DNA from: Branchiostoma floridae
Lineage: Eukaryota > Chordata > Leptocardii > Amphioxiformes > Branchiostomatidae
Assembly: GCF_000003815.2 (NCBI RefSeq)
Contig: NC_049982.1
Coordinates: 22,853,835 to 22,917,834, forward strand
Direction of reading: 5' to 3'
Length of the DNA: 64,000 nucleotides
The notes under the pieces were generated by a model, which worked only from the letters and a program-made list of their open reading frames with translations, had not been told where the DNA came from and did not search any database. The translations under genes were made by a program, and so were the position numbers. Of this stretch, positions 23,901-38,900 are shown piece after piece. How positions within the stretch are numbered: the stretch's first letter is position 1; each line of letters begins with the position of its first letter.

Positions 23901-26900
23901 CTGGTCAGCACTGCCTGGCTTCTGTACAAGACCAACTGATCTGGCACAGGTAACAAGAATTGTTGTTATGACTCCATGGAATTCGTACTAGTGGGATTGC
24001 TCAACTTTAACGTAGAATGTTATCTACGTAAAGTGTAATTGGCGCCCAAATTTAGCTTGAAGTAAAACAACTGTAAACTGCAAACTAACGTGTAACCACT
24101 GTCTATGCAATTGTGGCATTGAACATCATTGGTATCCCCCCATGCAAGCCCCACTGAGCCATTATTTCTCCTTTTGTCCCCAGTCTTTCAAAGGAATCGC
24201 TCGTATCTTGGGGTCAGCCATCACCGACAGACCTGACCTAAGGAACATGGTTCTGCTGGCTCTACGTACACTGCTTTCCAAAAGCACAGACTCAGGTAAA
24301 GAGCTTGTCTCCGACATAAAGTATTTTGCATTTTGCTCCATCCTCAACAAATAAATGTGAATAAGATTAAATGAAACAAAATAGAATAAAAATACAGTGA
24401 TTCACAAATTAAACCAGAGCATGTGCTAGTGACCACCTGTCTGTAAGGACTGCCTGTCCCTAGTGGCCAATATTTGGTGACCATCATTTTCCTTATTGAC
24501 CCAAGAATTAACATTGTCAATCATCTATAGTGGCCACCTATCTACCATGAGGCCATTTTCTTCATGTCCCTTGGATGATCACTGTAGGCAGGTTTGTCTG
24601 TATATAGTTTGTTGCTTTGATCAATCAAATTTGTAAATGACAACTTTGTCTTGCTTGTACACAGAGGAGAATAAGAAGGAGTTGGGAAGGTTTGCTAAGA
24701 ACTACCTGCCCATCCTGTTCAACATCTACACCACGGAACCAAAGGAGGGGGATCCTACAGTTCTACCTGTGTTAGCAACTGTCAAGAGTTATCTCACTGT
24801 AGCACCAAGTCAGGTGGGGAACAGTTAGTAAAGCTTTAGTCCCCAAACACAGGTGGCAAGGTTGCCTTGTGTTGTTTACAGTGAAACCTGTCTATAGGGG
24901 TCACTCAAGGGACTGACCAAATTTGGCCCCTATGGCCAGGTGGCCCCTATAGGCAGTAGAGCCAAAAAGGTACATTTCACCACAAGCAATAAGTGACAGG
25001 GCATTCAGCTTCCATTGAGATACTGAGTATTTATTGACAATATTATTAAGGTTATACATTTAAACTAAATATGAGTTTAAAACAAACAGTTTAATCAAAT
25101 AGATTTGTATTACTACTACTGCTACAGCACTGTAGCTGCTCCCTTATGTCAATCATGACATTAGAAGACAGTGTACTATTATATTAAATTTAGACATTAA
25201 CACTAATCTGAGTCCGACCGACACCTGCTCCGAAATCAGCCGCTAGTTGACGGGGGGACTTGCCGTTCTCGGAACCAACGTCAATGCGTGTCCCTCGGGA
25301 GTCGAAGCCTTCGACATCGTATTTCTGAGTCAAAACTGACAGACATTTGCTTGGTTCTCTTGTCTGAACACGAAGTCAGCGCCGCCATTTTCCTTTGTTT
25401 CTCGATCGGACTTTTCTGAGCTTGCGTCACAGCGCCCGTCTCCGGCAACTTTGCCAATCGAATAGACAAATCGTGTAAATTCCGCTAGTTGCCGGCAAAA
25501 ATTAGACGTTCAATCACTGCTGATAACAAGTTCATAATCATTTCTAAACATCAAAACGCCACAAAAACTTTCACTTGTTCAGGAAGGCTTGGCTTGACTT
25601 GTCTGCATGCGCCATTATGCCAAGGTGGTCACGTCGAAATAAAACTGTCTCTACGTAGGCTTATTTCTTTGACAAAAATCCAACTTCGTCTAGTTCTTAC
25701 ATAAATAACGTTGATTTAATTGCTTCTTATCGTTTTTATACCATAATCACCGTATTTTGTGCTATTGTTGTTGCCACATTTTACCTTGGCAAAAATGGAG
25801 TCGTCCACTGACCCCTATTGACCTTGTTTATTTTCTGAGACGGCGCCATCTTGGAAAATTTACGCAAAATTATACAATTCCGATATTTTTGGCCCGCGGA
25901 ATAGGAAAATTAGACCATCGCACATGGATTTCAAGAGCCTATAACATCAGATACATGAACGGACGGTCTACTTGTAAAATCTGTCCATATATTCTTTCAG
26001 TCTGCACAGAAATGACGATGTAGAGAAGGGTAGAGTGCAAAGAGTCTGAGACGAGAAAAACTCCAACAACACTTTGGTGGAAAAACTTCGCATAAAATCA
26101 CATAATTTTGTAAAATGTTTCTTTATTCAATGTTTCCTTCGTAAATCGTCCAAGTTGAGTCTACATTTTGCTTATGTAGTGCAGAAATTGAAAAAAAGGG
26201 AACCCCGCGTGGGTTTAGCGCGGCGTAACACGGCCGGCCAGTCGCGCCGGTGACCGCTATCGGCAGAGTTGGCATAGCGGCCGGACTGAAAATCGGCTGG
26301 CCGCGACCGCATTCGACAGGTGACCGCTATAGACTATTTCTTAATGCTTACGTCAATGGGAAAAATCCAAGGGACAGACAAAAAGTGACCGCAATGGCCA
26401 GGTGGCCCCTATACTCAGGTGACCCCTAAGGCAGGTTTCACTGTACTTAGAATATGAAGTTTCTGGGTTCGAATCCCTAGCAGGCCTCAATGTTCCCCTT
26501 GGGAATGGTATTTTACACCTATTTCAACACTCGAATTACAGTAGTTGAAAATGTGCACCTACATGCGTATGTAGCTTCGTTTATGAACATCCTCTCGGCC
26601 GGGTGGGTCGTAAGCTGGCAGTCCTGTGTTTGAGGGGAAACACACCTTGATCCAACCACACTTATTTGTAAACTTATAAAACTTGTAAGATTTGTATAAT
26701 AATTAATATATTGTTTTTCTAGTCATGGCCAGGTTTGTTTTCTTAGTCATTATATATGCAGAACGGTTTAATCAGATTAGATAAGAAATTTCTTTTTTCA
26801 CTTACTCACTCTATCCAGTTTAGCGTCCGTTGTTCCCTGTCTTGCAAAGGTTGGATGTTGCGGGATGTTGTTCAGGTCTGATTGCTGATCTAAATCTAAA

Positions 26901-29900
26901 AAAAAACTGTCTGTGTCCCCCCAGCTGGTACATGAGCTGCATGACAAGGCCACCCAGAAGATGGAGGCCCCCGACACCACCGTGTACGCTAAGAATGGCG
27001 TCAGGAGCCTGATGGCCGCCCTGGTGCCGTATGTGGACCAGACCAGGCTGGCAAACACCTACCAGATCACTGCACCACTCTTACAGGTGTGTGCAATGGA
27101 AGAAAAGACTGTACCTTTTTCTCTAAACTCATTATGAAATCTTTAATTCTTGACAGATTTTTAGAGGGAAACTGCTACACTTTTTAAACTGCCAACTGAA
27201 GGAATCCGCTCAGGGAACCAATGAAATCTTGTGTACATTTGTATATGTTGGCTTTATGTCAATGGGAATATGTGATAATACATGACATTGATGGCTAGAG
27301 ATGGCTACACGACATTTATTCCAATTTAAAAAATAGGAAAGATCAAATTTAGTAAATCAAAAGAGTGATGACTTCTTGTCGGAGGGAAAATAAGGATTTT
27401 GTTGTATTTTAAGTTTTCATCAGAACAATTTTGCTCTCAGTAGCAGCACAAAAAAGCATATTCAGTGTGTCATGAATTAGCGATGTAGAGATTAAGCCAT
27501 GTTGATTGATTGCAATGATGCCACTGCAAAAGTTTGGATAATTACAGTAGCTGTGTGTATTGCATTAATCTGCAGAGCAAGGACATCACGGTACAGAAGC
27601 GAGCTTATCGCCTGTTAGAGGAGCTGGTGTCCTGTACCTCCGAGTCATGCCAGGAGTTTGTGGAGAGCCACCTGGAGCAGCTGCAGACACAGCTGCTGGG
27701 GACCCTCTCTGCCTCCAAGTCACCTGCCAGGGCTGTACGTACACCTGTTCATGTCATAGCTGGGCTATGATGGATATAGAAGACAACATGGTGTATTCCT
27801 TGGTGTGCAGAGAACTGTTATGTGTAATCCAGGCAGTGTAAGAAATACTTTTCTGAGCCAGGTTGCACAGTGTGCAACCTGGGGCAAAAACTAAGTTGCA
27901 CAACTGAATTTCAAGTTGCACCACCAAAAATTCACCAATTTCTGAAAAAAGGGTACAAGTGTACATAACCTTTTACTATCATATCTCGCTCAAAATCTAA
28001 GTTGCACCCTGTGCAACCTGAGTTTAGAAGTAAGTTGCACCAAGCAAAAAGTGGTTGCAATGTGCAAGTGTGCAAGTGGTATTTTGCACGCTGTAATCTA
28101 TGGTATCCCAAAGGTTTCCATTTGTGTTACATTGTTTTCCATGGAAAAAATTGAACGAGGTTTGCATGTATACTGTTCAAAATTCGAAGACCAGATTATG
28201 ACATTGAATCTGATGATCTTAACATTTTTGCATTGCCGCGCCAGCGGCAATGCCTTATGCCAGCTTTCTTCCATGGTTGGATCAATGGACGGACCTTTTA
28301 ACCCAGCCCTTCCAAAGCCCCTTCCAAAGGCCCTTCTTTCCTTGCCGAGTTTCATGGCTTAGTTAGACAATGGTACATTCCAGGCGAGTATTAAAACGCT
28401 CTTCTAGACGCATGTTACTGTATGTGGTCCAGCGTAATAAATCTACGCTTTAACTTACCATGTTTATATAAAGATATATCACAAATTGCATCAGAAGGAA
28501 CTTATTTTGTAATGAAAAATAATGCATATTCATTGTGGGTCAAAAAGTTTTACAAAACCTGTTTAATGTGCCAATAATTCATGTGACATAAATTATGATA
28601 ATGAGGTAAATTTCCAATATCCCCTTTTGCTGCATTTCCTACTGAAGAAGCTAGGTGTCGCTCTCAGCAGTTCAGTCATAAAATACGCGGCAATGCACAG
28701 CTTTTCTTAAAAGATTTCTTGTTTTGTTTGAGGACACCAACTTTTCTCAACTCAACTTCTGTTACAGTAGCATTTGCATTGAAATGAGTGTTTTCTTGGG
28801 TGGATTACAACATAATTATGGTGTGTAGAAAGCTTACATTGTATAGAAACATCTTTGTAGGAAGTAGAGGTAGAGATGAGAAATCATTCTCTAAGACTTG
28901 TATCGATCTTGTTGAGGATCAGATTTCCTGAGAATTACAATAGGAGTTAGGACCCAATACGGCTGCTACACTTTGTTACAGACTACATCCATGCCATAGC
29001 AAGTGAATCATAGACATAACCATTACAGTAACTTACCAGAAACAAACCAGTCATAGATAGCAGACTTTGCCTCCTAGAAGGTTAGTGCCCTCTAGCAGGA
29101 TATCTTGAAACTACAGTGTGAAAACATGACCGTAAACAGGCATGCCCAAAACAGTAAGTCCCTTCCTTATTGGCATAATGACAAATAGGAATATGACATT
29201 GTCCTGGGAACATGGTCAGTCAGTAACTTTGATTTGAATGCTATTTTTTGTTACAGCCGAGATTGAAATGTCTGATCCATGTGGTGAAGAGACTACCTTC
29301 TGATAGGGAGGACTTTCTGAAGGCGATACTTCCAGAGGTAAGTAGTGGCAGTCTTTGTGTAAAAGTATTCATTCTTTGTAACCTTCCTGCACACATACTT
29401 TTTTTCCAATGCATGACGTAGACGTAAACTTTTTGATCACAAAAATGACAGACACTGCTAGCCAAGACATATAGTAAGATTCTTAGCATGAAAGTTCATC
29501 TGTGTTGGTAAATGACACTATAGATAAACTAAACTTTAACTAACCATCACTAGTCTCAAGTCTCAGTGTGATATCACATTGCAAGGGGTGGATTTGCAAT
29601 TTTTTTCAAAATCTGTTGCAGATATTCAAATACAATTTAATCTCTACAATAAAAAATGAGAATTACTTTAGGTCCATTTTCTTTCCAGCCCATTTTTATC
29701 CAGTTGTAGAGAATTGTATTTGAATATTGTTTGCCAAGATGCCTAACAATTATAAACATATCTATTGCTTATTGTTTGTTTACTTGTTTGTGTGTTGTAG
29801 GTGATCTTGTGTACAAAGGAGGTTGCAGTTCGTGCCAGACTGACGGCCTTCACTCTGCTGGTAGAGATGGGCCAGGCTTGGCTGAGGGGTCGGAGTTCAC

Positions 29901-32900
29901 AGGACAGAAAAGGTAGGACTGAACTAGAGAGGCCATACTTGCCAGAAAATAGCAAAAGGAAAGAAAACAACCTCCAGGGATAAACAAGTCCACTAGCCCT
30001 ATAGTCCCGGGCAAGTGAAAATGCCAATCGGGCAAGTGCATGTCCTTCCCCACTTGCCCGATCGGACAAGTTAGCTTTTCTCCATTGAGTGAGATTTTGA
30101 TGTACTTGCTACTTTTCAAAGTCATGACATCAAGCATTGGTTAACATAGAGATTAGAGCCAATAACAAAAATTCCATTGAAGGCCATGAATATACATAGA
30201 AAAATGTCATTTAGATTTCGGGCAAGTGAAAAGTTGGTTCGGGCAAGTAAATTTCTTAAGTACTTGCCCGATAGGACAAGTCAATTTTAGAAAACTTGTC
30301 TGAGCGTATTTGCCAACTCGCCCAATTAAATTTCCGGTCATTTGGCCCCAAAATGACAGAGTTGATGGTGCATGCATGTGGCGTGTCAGCAGCTGATTGT
30401 ATTCAATATTTTAAGGTGCAAATGTTGTTTAAATTATCTACTGATGGGCTATACATTTATCCATGTGTTTCCAGATGCCATTGAGGAGTTTCTACAGTTG
30501 GTGTTTGCTGGACTGGGCGGGTCGAACCACATGATGAGCGCCACTGTGCTGGCCCTCACCAGACTCATGTACGAGTTTAAAGGTAAAGTTAGCCTCTCAT
30601 TCCAAGCTAGCCTCCCATTCCAGACTCATGTACGAGTTTAAAGTTAAAGTTAGCATCTCATTCCAGACGTATATACGAGTTTAAAGGTAAAGTTAGCCTC
30701 CCATTCCAGACGTATATACATGTAGGAGTTGAAAGGTAAAGTTAGCCTCCCATTGCAGATGTATGTATCATGAGATCTAAAGTTAGCCTCCCATTCCAGA
30801 CATTCAAGTACAAGTTTAAAGGTAAAGTTAGCTTATCACTTACTAGGAGTAAATTTAGCCTCCCATGCTTTAGGTAATACCTTTTACAGAAAATCTCGAT
30901 ACAGTGTGTGTGTAATAGCTTCTCAGTGAGTTCTATAACAAACATACATCATAATTTTATTTTTTTTTATCTTGATTAAGTCGTAATATTCCTGCTTTTT
31001 TCACCAGATTTTACACGAAGATCCACTGACTTTTTTCCCTGTGACTTTGAAGCAACCGTCCCATATCTTAGTTTTTTGCATTGGAGTTCTGTTTTCCAAC
31101 TGTTTATCACGTTACAAGTACTCCAGTATGAATGTTAAACTGATCTGTGGGCCTCAATACATGTTGTGATCCTGTGGATGAAAGCCTGCAATACCATTAT
31201 CTTGGGTGGGTGATCACAGACTTAACTGATGCTATCTCGAAAGCATTTAAGCAGACATCCTCCTTACGGTCTGATTCTTCAACTCTAAGGTGATATTATG
31301 CCTCTCTCAAGCAGAGCAGCTACTATTCTGAGCACTTTAATAAGATCTACTTTAAAGTGTGAGTATTTGATGTGAGTGTTGTGATCAGATCTAAAGCGGA
31401 GGCGGATATATCCTGGACAAAGACAAGAAAGACTGTCAAGCAAATGAACAAAATGATACTATTAGGATGTATTCAGACTGAAATCCTCTTTTCGTCGTCT
31501 GATTTATCAGCTAAGGAGTCTAAAAGCTAAAAGGCTAGGTCTGTGATTCATTACTTTGCAGTTAAAAGTTGAGGTTCTTTTGATCATGAATTAAAAGGTT
31601 TTGCTGCTTTGGCTTCGGTACTAAAGCATCATTTTTTCTACAAACACCGGCCCCGGTAAAATTTTTCAGCAAGTTGTATTGTGGTCCTGTTCATCAAACC
31701 CTGACACTGATTCTAGCCATCAACTACTAATAAGGAGGAGACAAGAATACAAGAAAAACATACATGGAAGAAATGAATACTAGAGATGATAATGATTTTA
31801 CTTCTTTTGTACACATAATATGCTTGTATGTGTACAGCCTTGCAGTCAATGTATAAAACGTATCTGAATTGTAATCATTTAATTTCTGAAGATACAAATA
31901 GCTAGCAAAGGCAACTATGTTTGTTCTAAAATTACATGTTGTATCTAACAATTCCTTAGTTACCAACTATATATTTTACAATGTACTTGAATGTCTAAAG
32001 TTGAAACTACAAATATAACTTGAAAGCAATTATTTGTTATGACAATGTACCTGTGCATATTTGTTTCAACATCACTAAGGTTTCTTCAAGTCTTTTGGTA
32101 TACGTTGATTTTTTTTATACGATAATCATTTGAAAATCCCATTCCTTCGAGACTGACCCAGTCTTGTTTGTGTCCAGATCTGATTTCGGCCAGCCTGCTG
32201 GGTCAGCTGGTGGAGAGTATATGTCTGGTGCTATCCTCCAAGGCCAAGGACGTGGTCAAGTCCGCCCTGGGCTTTGTCAAGGTGCTGGTGATGACCACAG
32301 ACAACATCACACTGGCACAGCATGTGAGACCTCTGGTAAGTCATGACCACAGACAACATCACACTAGCACAGCATGTCAGGCCTCTGGTTAGTTTAATGT
32401 CACAATACTCCATAAAGGGGCCCAGCCTGGCAGTTTTGGGGGAATGAAAAGTACGATATAAAACTGACAAAACACAAAAGGGACAAAAAAGATTCAACAG
32501 CATACTTTTTGGCATAGAGTTTTCGTTTCTGCAAACAGCCTGACTGGGCACGGGGTAGGAAATGTAACGTAGGCCTAAGTCATGGTCACAGGGTTTGAAA
32601 TTCAGTTTGGGGGAACAAGTGTACTGGTGCACCTAACCCAAAGAAAGATGTAGGTGCACCAACAGAATGTGTGTAAAACATAAGATACAGTAGAACGTCA
32701 GCAAAGGTAGTTTCTCTCTTTCTCTCTCTCTCTCTTAAATAAACTACAACAGAGCATAGCATGTCAGACCTCTGGTAAGTCATGACAACATCACACTGGC
32801 ACAGCATGTCAGGCCTCTGGTAAGTCATGACCACATCACACTGGCACAGCATGTCAGACCTCTGGTAAGTCATGACCACATCACACTGGCATAGCATGTC

Positions 32901-35900
32901 AGACCTCTGGTAAGTCATGACAACATCACACTGGCACAGCATGTCAGACCTCTGGTAAGTCATGACAACATCACACTGGCACAGCATTTCAGGCCTCTGG
33001 TAAGTCATGACAACATCACACTGGCACAGCATGTCAGACCTCTGGTAAGTCATAACCACATCAAGTCCGCCCTGGGCTTTGTCAAGGTGCTGGTGATGAC
33101 CACAGACAACATCACACTGGCACAGCATGTGAGACCTCTGGTAAGTCATGACCACAGACAACATCACACTAGCACAGCATGTCAGGCCTCTGGTTAGTTT
33201 AATGTCACAATACTCCATAAAGGGGCCCAGCCTGGCAGTTTTGGGGGAATGAAAAGTACGATATAAAACTGACAAAACACAAAAGGGACAAAAAAGATTC
33301 AACAGCATACTTTTTGGCATAGAGTTTTCGTTTCTGCAAACAGCCTGACTGGGCACGGGGTAGGAAATGTAACGTAGGCCTAAGTCATGGTCACAGGGTT
33401 TGAAATTCAGTTTGGGGGAACAAGTGTACTGGTGCACCTAACCCAAAGAAAGATGTAGGTGCACCAACAGAATGTGTGTAAAACATAAGATACAGTAGAA
33501 CGTCAGCAAAGGTAGTTTCTCTCTTTCTCTCTCTCTCTCTTAAAAAAACAACAACAGAGGGTCAAGCAAAGAAACAAATTTCTTGCTCCTTTGTTAGCGC
33601 TTCACATGAAGCTTTGCTCCCTCAAAGTGACAGGCAGACCAAGCCTGTAAATTGCTCTGAGCATAAAATGTTTGCTGTGGCTTCATGTGGATCTTGTACA
33701 TATTTCTCAATTGACTGTTTCTTGCTGTTCCAGGTGGAATGTCTGGTGTCGTGGGGAGAGGACTACCAGAGAAAATACAGATTCAAGACCAAGAAAATCT
33801 TTGAGAAACTCGTCAAAAAGTTTGGGTATGACTTAACTCAGCTTAATGATTATTCTTTCTAGATTCTTTCAGTGCTCAAAATTGTGTATTGGATTATAAT
33901 GTTTGGAAAATTGAACTGAAAATTTCTCTTTTAAAACTTATAGTTAGAAAATGCTTTTTAATGCTGACATCAAGCCGAATCCAGCTAGAAGGATGGGTAA
34001 GGGGTAGATAGGGTCTGGTGAATCCACGTCAGGATTTGAATAGACCATTACTGCTTGTGTCAATGAGAACCCAAAAAGTTGTCAAATTGCAAAAATGCCT
34101 TATAGCCTTAGAGGTGGCCACAGGTTTGATTCTAGTTTCACTGTTTTAATGAAAACTTGCTCATACACCCTCTCCCTCCCCCATCCATGTCCATGTAGGT
34201 ATGAGATGATAGCTGGCATGGTTCCTGACTCCCATCAGAAGGTGCTAGTGAACATCAGGAAGACTCTGGCCAGGTGTAAGAAGAAGAAACAGCTGAAGGA
34301 GGCTGGGGAGCATGAGGAGGATTCCGATGAAGAGGAACTCATGCCTAAAAAGACGCCGCAAAGGTCTGTTTTTTTTCTTTTCATTTTGATGTTGACTCTT
34401 TCAGATGATATTACATGTAATCCAGTCCATGGAGGTTGGGTGTAGTGAACAGGATGTGAGAAATTCTTATCCTATTTCTGGATTACTGTAATTCAGAGTT
34501 TGATTCATGGTCAAAGCAAGGTGGTTTACAGACTCCTCTGAGGCATTGATCAAAGTTCCAAGGGAGCTTTTCTTACATGTTGTTGATGTTGCTCATGGCA
34601 GGTATTTAAAACCATAGAGGATTGTGAATTTAGCATTTATATAGCCTATTATGTAATGACTGACCATTGTAATTCAAGCGACACTTGACATTCAAGCGAT
34701 CGCTTGTGAGAGCCACGTTTGTGAGATTTGACACCCAGTTCAATATCGACGTCCCCTGCTCTTGGTCCACATCTTGTGGGTGTGCCTCTTGCACTGCTTT
34801 AAGGCTACATTAGTATTGTAATAAGCTTTTTACTCTGTATATAATGATATTTGATAATTTTTGTATATAATCAATTCTATGTATAATTGTTTCCGAATTG
34901 TATATTCATGTCTACTGACTTTTGATGTCTAATGTTTATTGTTTGCTTTTGGTTTCGTATTGTTTTCTATTATCATTTCAGGTTTGGGAGGACAACTTGT
35001 AAAGGTGTTGATACACCTGTTTTGTCCTCCCTTCCACTTGTTTTTGCATGTGGTGAATTCAAATAAAGAAATAAAGAAATAAAGTAATGCCCTCGTAAGC
35101 TGAATGTTATCCTGATGATCTCATGGCAAAATTGAAGTTGAAGCCTTGTACAAAATATAAAGCATGTTATGTAATGCCTTGTCTATTGAAAGACGAAAAG
35201 GGTTGCTGTCCTTAGGATGTGATACTGAGCTGTGGTCCATTGTTCATTGTGCTTAAGAAAAAGACCTAGGGCATTTTCCATGCTACAATTATTCTCCATA
35301 TACTAGACAAAACGTCTACGTTTTCTGTCAAGACCATTGTAAAATTAGCTTAATTGAGTTAATAATTGGAGTTGGTTTGATGTTAGTTTTCCCTTTTCCA
35401 CTGTCACCAGTATTGACGACCTGCTGGAAGAACTTGACTCTGACTTGGAAGAGGAGCTGCTGCGAAGGCTGCCACTGGAAAGAGGGGTCAGAAGGGTGGG
35501 CGTGGCCAAGGCGGGGCAGCCTGGTCTCAGGAAGGGCACCAGGAGGAACCTCTGGACTTTCTGGACCCACGGGGCTTCAAAGAGAATCATAGGTAAAGAC
35601 ATAACCTCGGTCTCTAGTGCTGAAGGAGCTTCCCTGTACGCCTGTCCTTAGTACTGAAGGACCTTCCATGTACCCTGTCCTTAGTGCTGAAGGACCTTCC
35701 CTGTACCCCTGTCCTTAGAGCTGAAGAATCTTCCATGTACCCTGTCCTTAGTGCTGAAGGACCTTCCCTGTACCCCTGTCCTTAGTACTGAAGAATCTTC
35801 CGTGTACCCTGTCCTTAGTGCTGAGGGACCTTCCCTGTACCCCTGTCCTTAGTGCTGAAAAATTTTCCCTGTATCCCTGTCCTTAGTGCTGAAGGACCTT

Positions 35901-38900
35901 CCGTGTACCCTGTCCTTAGTGCTGAAGGACCTTCCGTGTACCCTGTCCTTAGTGCTGAAGGACCTTCCATGTACCCCTGTCCTTGGTGCTGAAGGGCCTT
36001 CCCTGTACCCTGTCCTTAGTGCTGAAGGACCTTCCCTGTACCCCTGTCCTTAGTGCTGAAGGACCTTCCCTGTACCCCTGTCCTTGGTGCTGAAGGACCT
36101 TCCCTGTACCCCTGTCCTTAGTGCTGAAGGACCTTCCCTGTACCCCTGTCCTTGGTGCTGAAGGACCTTCCCTGTACCCCTGTCCTTGGTGCTGAAGGAC
36201 CTTCCCTGTACCCCTGTTCTTAGTGCTGAAGAATCTTCCCTGTACCCCTGTCCTTAATGCTGAAGGATCTTTCCTGTATCCCTGTCCTTAGTACTGAAGA
36301 ATCTTCCCTGTACCCCTGTCCTTAGTGCTGAAGGATCTTTCCTGTATCCCCGTCTTCAGTGCTGAAGGACCTTCCCTGTTCCCTGTCCTTAGTGCTGAAT
36401 GGCCTTCCATGTACCCTGTCCCTGGTGCTGAAAGACCTTACCTGTTCCCTGACCTTAGCCTTGAGGAATTTTTCCATTTTTGCCCATAGCTTTGGAAGAA
36501 AAAAATCATAGCATTCCTGATTTCAATAAAGTAGTAAAGGTCTGCCATACAAGGAAGACATTCCCATGTATGTATGTTGTTAACTGCATGTACTATTTTC
36601 AACTAGCAGGCTATGTCTTTACAGCTCAAAATAGCATTCCAATGTGTCATGAGCAAATATCAACTCTTGTTTATCAACCTTTTCCTTTCCAGCCACTAAC
36701 CCAGGTGCCAAAGGAGGGAAAGGAAGAGGAGATCCAGGTACAGGGTTCAAGATGGCCGCTGATGGGAGGATGATCATCACAGAGGAGGAGGAAGATGAGG
36801 AGGAGCAGGGGAAGAAGAAACAAAAGAGGAGTTAGTACTTTTTAGTAAATATTAAAGGTGTTGTAGGAGGGGTAGATGTTCTTACCTGGTTCTTTGGGAA
36901 TACCACTTAGATGAGAGTTCATCACAGGGATTTATGTACAAAATACAGACCGACAACAAGAAGACACGTCTGGACGCTTGTGATTCTTGACTCAACTCAA
37001 GTTTATTCCAAACGTTTGAACAGTTAAAATGCCGCACCTGTGAACGGGCGCTAATGTAGCTGTTCATTGTGAAACGGCCAAAACTATTTGCAGGTGCAGA
37101 CATCAAACGACTGCATCTAAGTTAGTCCACCCACAGTCCTAAAAGACAAGAATGGAATGCAATGTCATCTATACTCAGACTTGTTGAAGTTTTATCGAAA
37201 TTCCACCGTCGAGTTCTGACCAATGTCAAAGGCTCTTAACTTATAGATAAGGATTTGTACAGTTTTCCTACTGCTACACTAACTATAAAAGCAGGTTAAC
37301 TGGGTTAATTGGCAAGGTACTACAAATGTACATCTGAAGTGACGTGGATGAATGAACACTGATTTTGACGTCTTGCAGAAAAAGAGGTATTACAAGTTTA
37401 AGCTACACTGATCAAATCTGTCTGCTCACCCTTAACCATAGTCATTACCATCAGGTCAGGTCTACTCACTCCAATTAGTGGTCTGCCAAATGTTAGGAAC
37501 GTTCAGGAAATAATTAGGCTGATTCCTAATGAGACAAACTGCCGGCAGGGTAAACCTTTACCAGTGAACTTGAAAAATGAATAGTCAGACAGATTAGTGG
37601 TGTTTGTATGGCACAATAGTTAGATCACCGAACTCAGAACTCACAGGTGCCAGGTTCAATACTGGCCATGCTCCTAATTGTTGTGCCCTTAGGAAAGGCT
37701 CTTTACACCATGACAACAGACACCCACTGAGCCTCTGGGCTAATCTGTCAAAATGATGCCAAAAATACAGGGATTTATTGTGCCGTAGATGCCAGCATCT
37801 GCACATTTGCCACCAAAAAACAATTCATTTTCACTTCTGATATTTTGTTTTGGTACAGAATCTGCAGGTGATGATGATGATGAGATGGAGGACCTGATGG
37901 AGGATGTACCAGGGCTGAAGTCAGGCAAGAGGAAACATGGAGACCTGGAGGACTCTGATGAAGAGGACCAGTCTCCCAGGAAATACAAAGGTACAACCTG
38001 TTAGAGTAGATCTCCCGCTACTGTTCAGTACACATGCTGACTGAGTACACTTATGCAAGGTCATCCGGGAAGCAGGGACTCAAACTAATCAATACATACC
38101 GTTTTGGTTCAGTACACATAATATGTACTACGTGTGATTCTTTCCCTGTGTAAGGAGGGATGCGGAGCAGTTAAGACAATAATGGTGACCATACATATAG
38201 ATGTACAGTCAAACCTGTCTATAGCGGCCACTCAAGGGACTGGTCAAAATTGGCCACTATAGAGAGGTGGCCACTATAGAGAATATGCTAATTAATTGAC
38301 CATAAGCAATAAGTTACACATGGTTTTAGTACCCACTGATCTTTATTCACATAATACAGTACTGTACATGTACTGCAATGATTTTACACTATATGTATTA
38401 AGAAAACAAAAGCTATAAAAAGTTTTAAATGTTCTACAGTTGATATTGTCTGAAGAGACCGGTATCGTCATATTTCTTTGATCTTTCGTCTTGTATCCTT
38501 TGATACTTCGCCGTCCGTGTGTTCCCTCCCGCGTTCACACGTCAGGTTCGCCCATTATGCTAATGTGGTACTCACAAGAAAAGTCTCGTCATTTTAGACT
38601 TATCTCTTAATAAATGTAAGAATAAAATCCACCATAGTCTGAAGTTCATATCATTTTGTCTTTGTAACAATTCATTTAGAAAGTTTTTGTGATAAAAATT
38701 AACCTAAGCGATAGTGTATTAGAACGTAACTTTAACGCAATTTACCTCTGTAATATTGGTGTCGTCTATTGACCTTATATGACCTCGCTTGTCGGCGGGT
38801 ATGGGTAGCGCCAGTTTACGAAGTTTTGTTTTGAAAATAAATCAAAGAGGTTTTAAATCCGGCGTAGGGTGACGATACGGCAGCTGTATATGGCCGAACG

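Noticed and set aside
26446-26500. tRNA gene suggested by GGTTCGAATCC
   Set aside because: No cloverleaf or intact A box in place; it fits a SINE head split by a transposon.
32586-33437. Minus-strand open frame of 283 codons with repeated [15 protein letters not shown]
   Set aside because: It is the antisense of the 46-bp RRP12 repeats and the duplicated block; the regularity comes from the DNA repeat, with no domain and no splice support.
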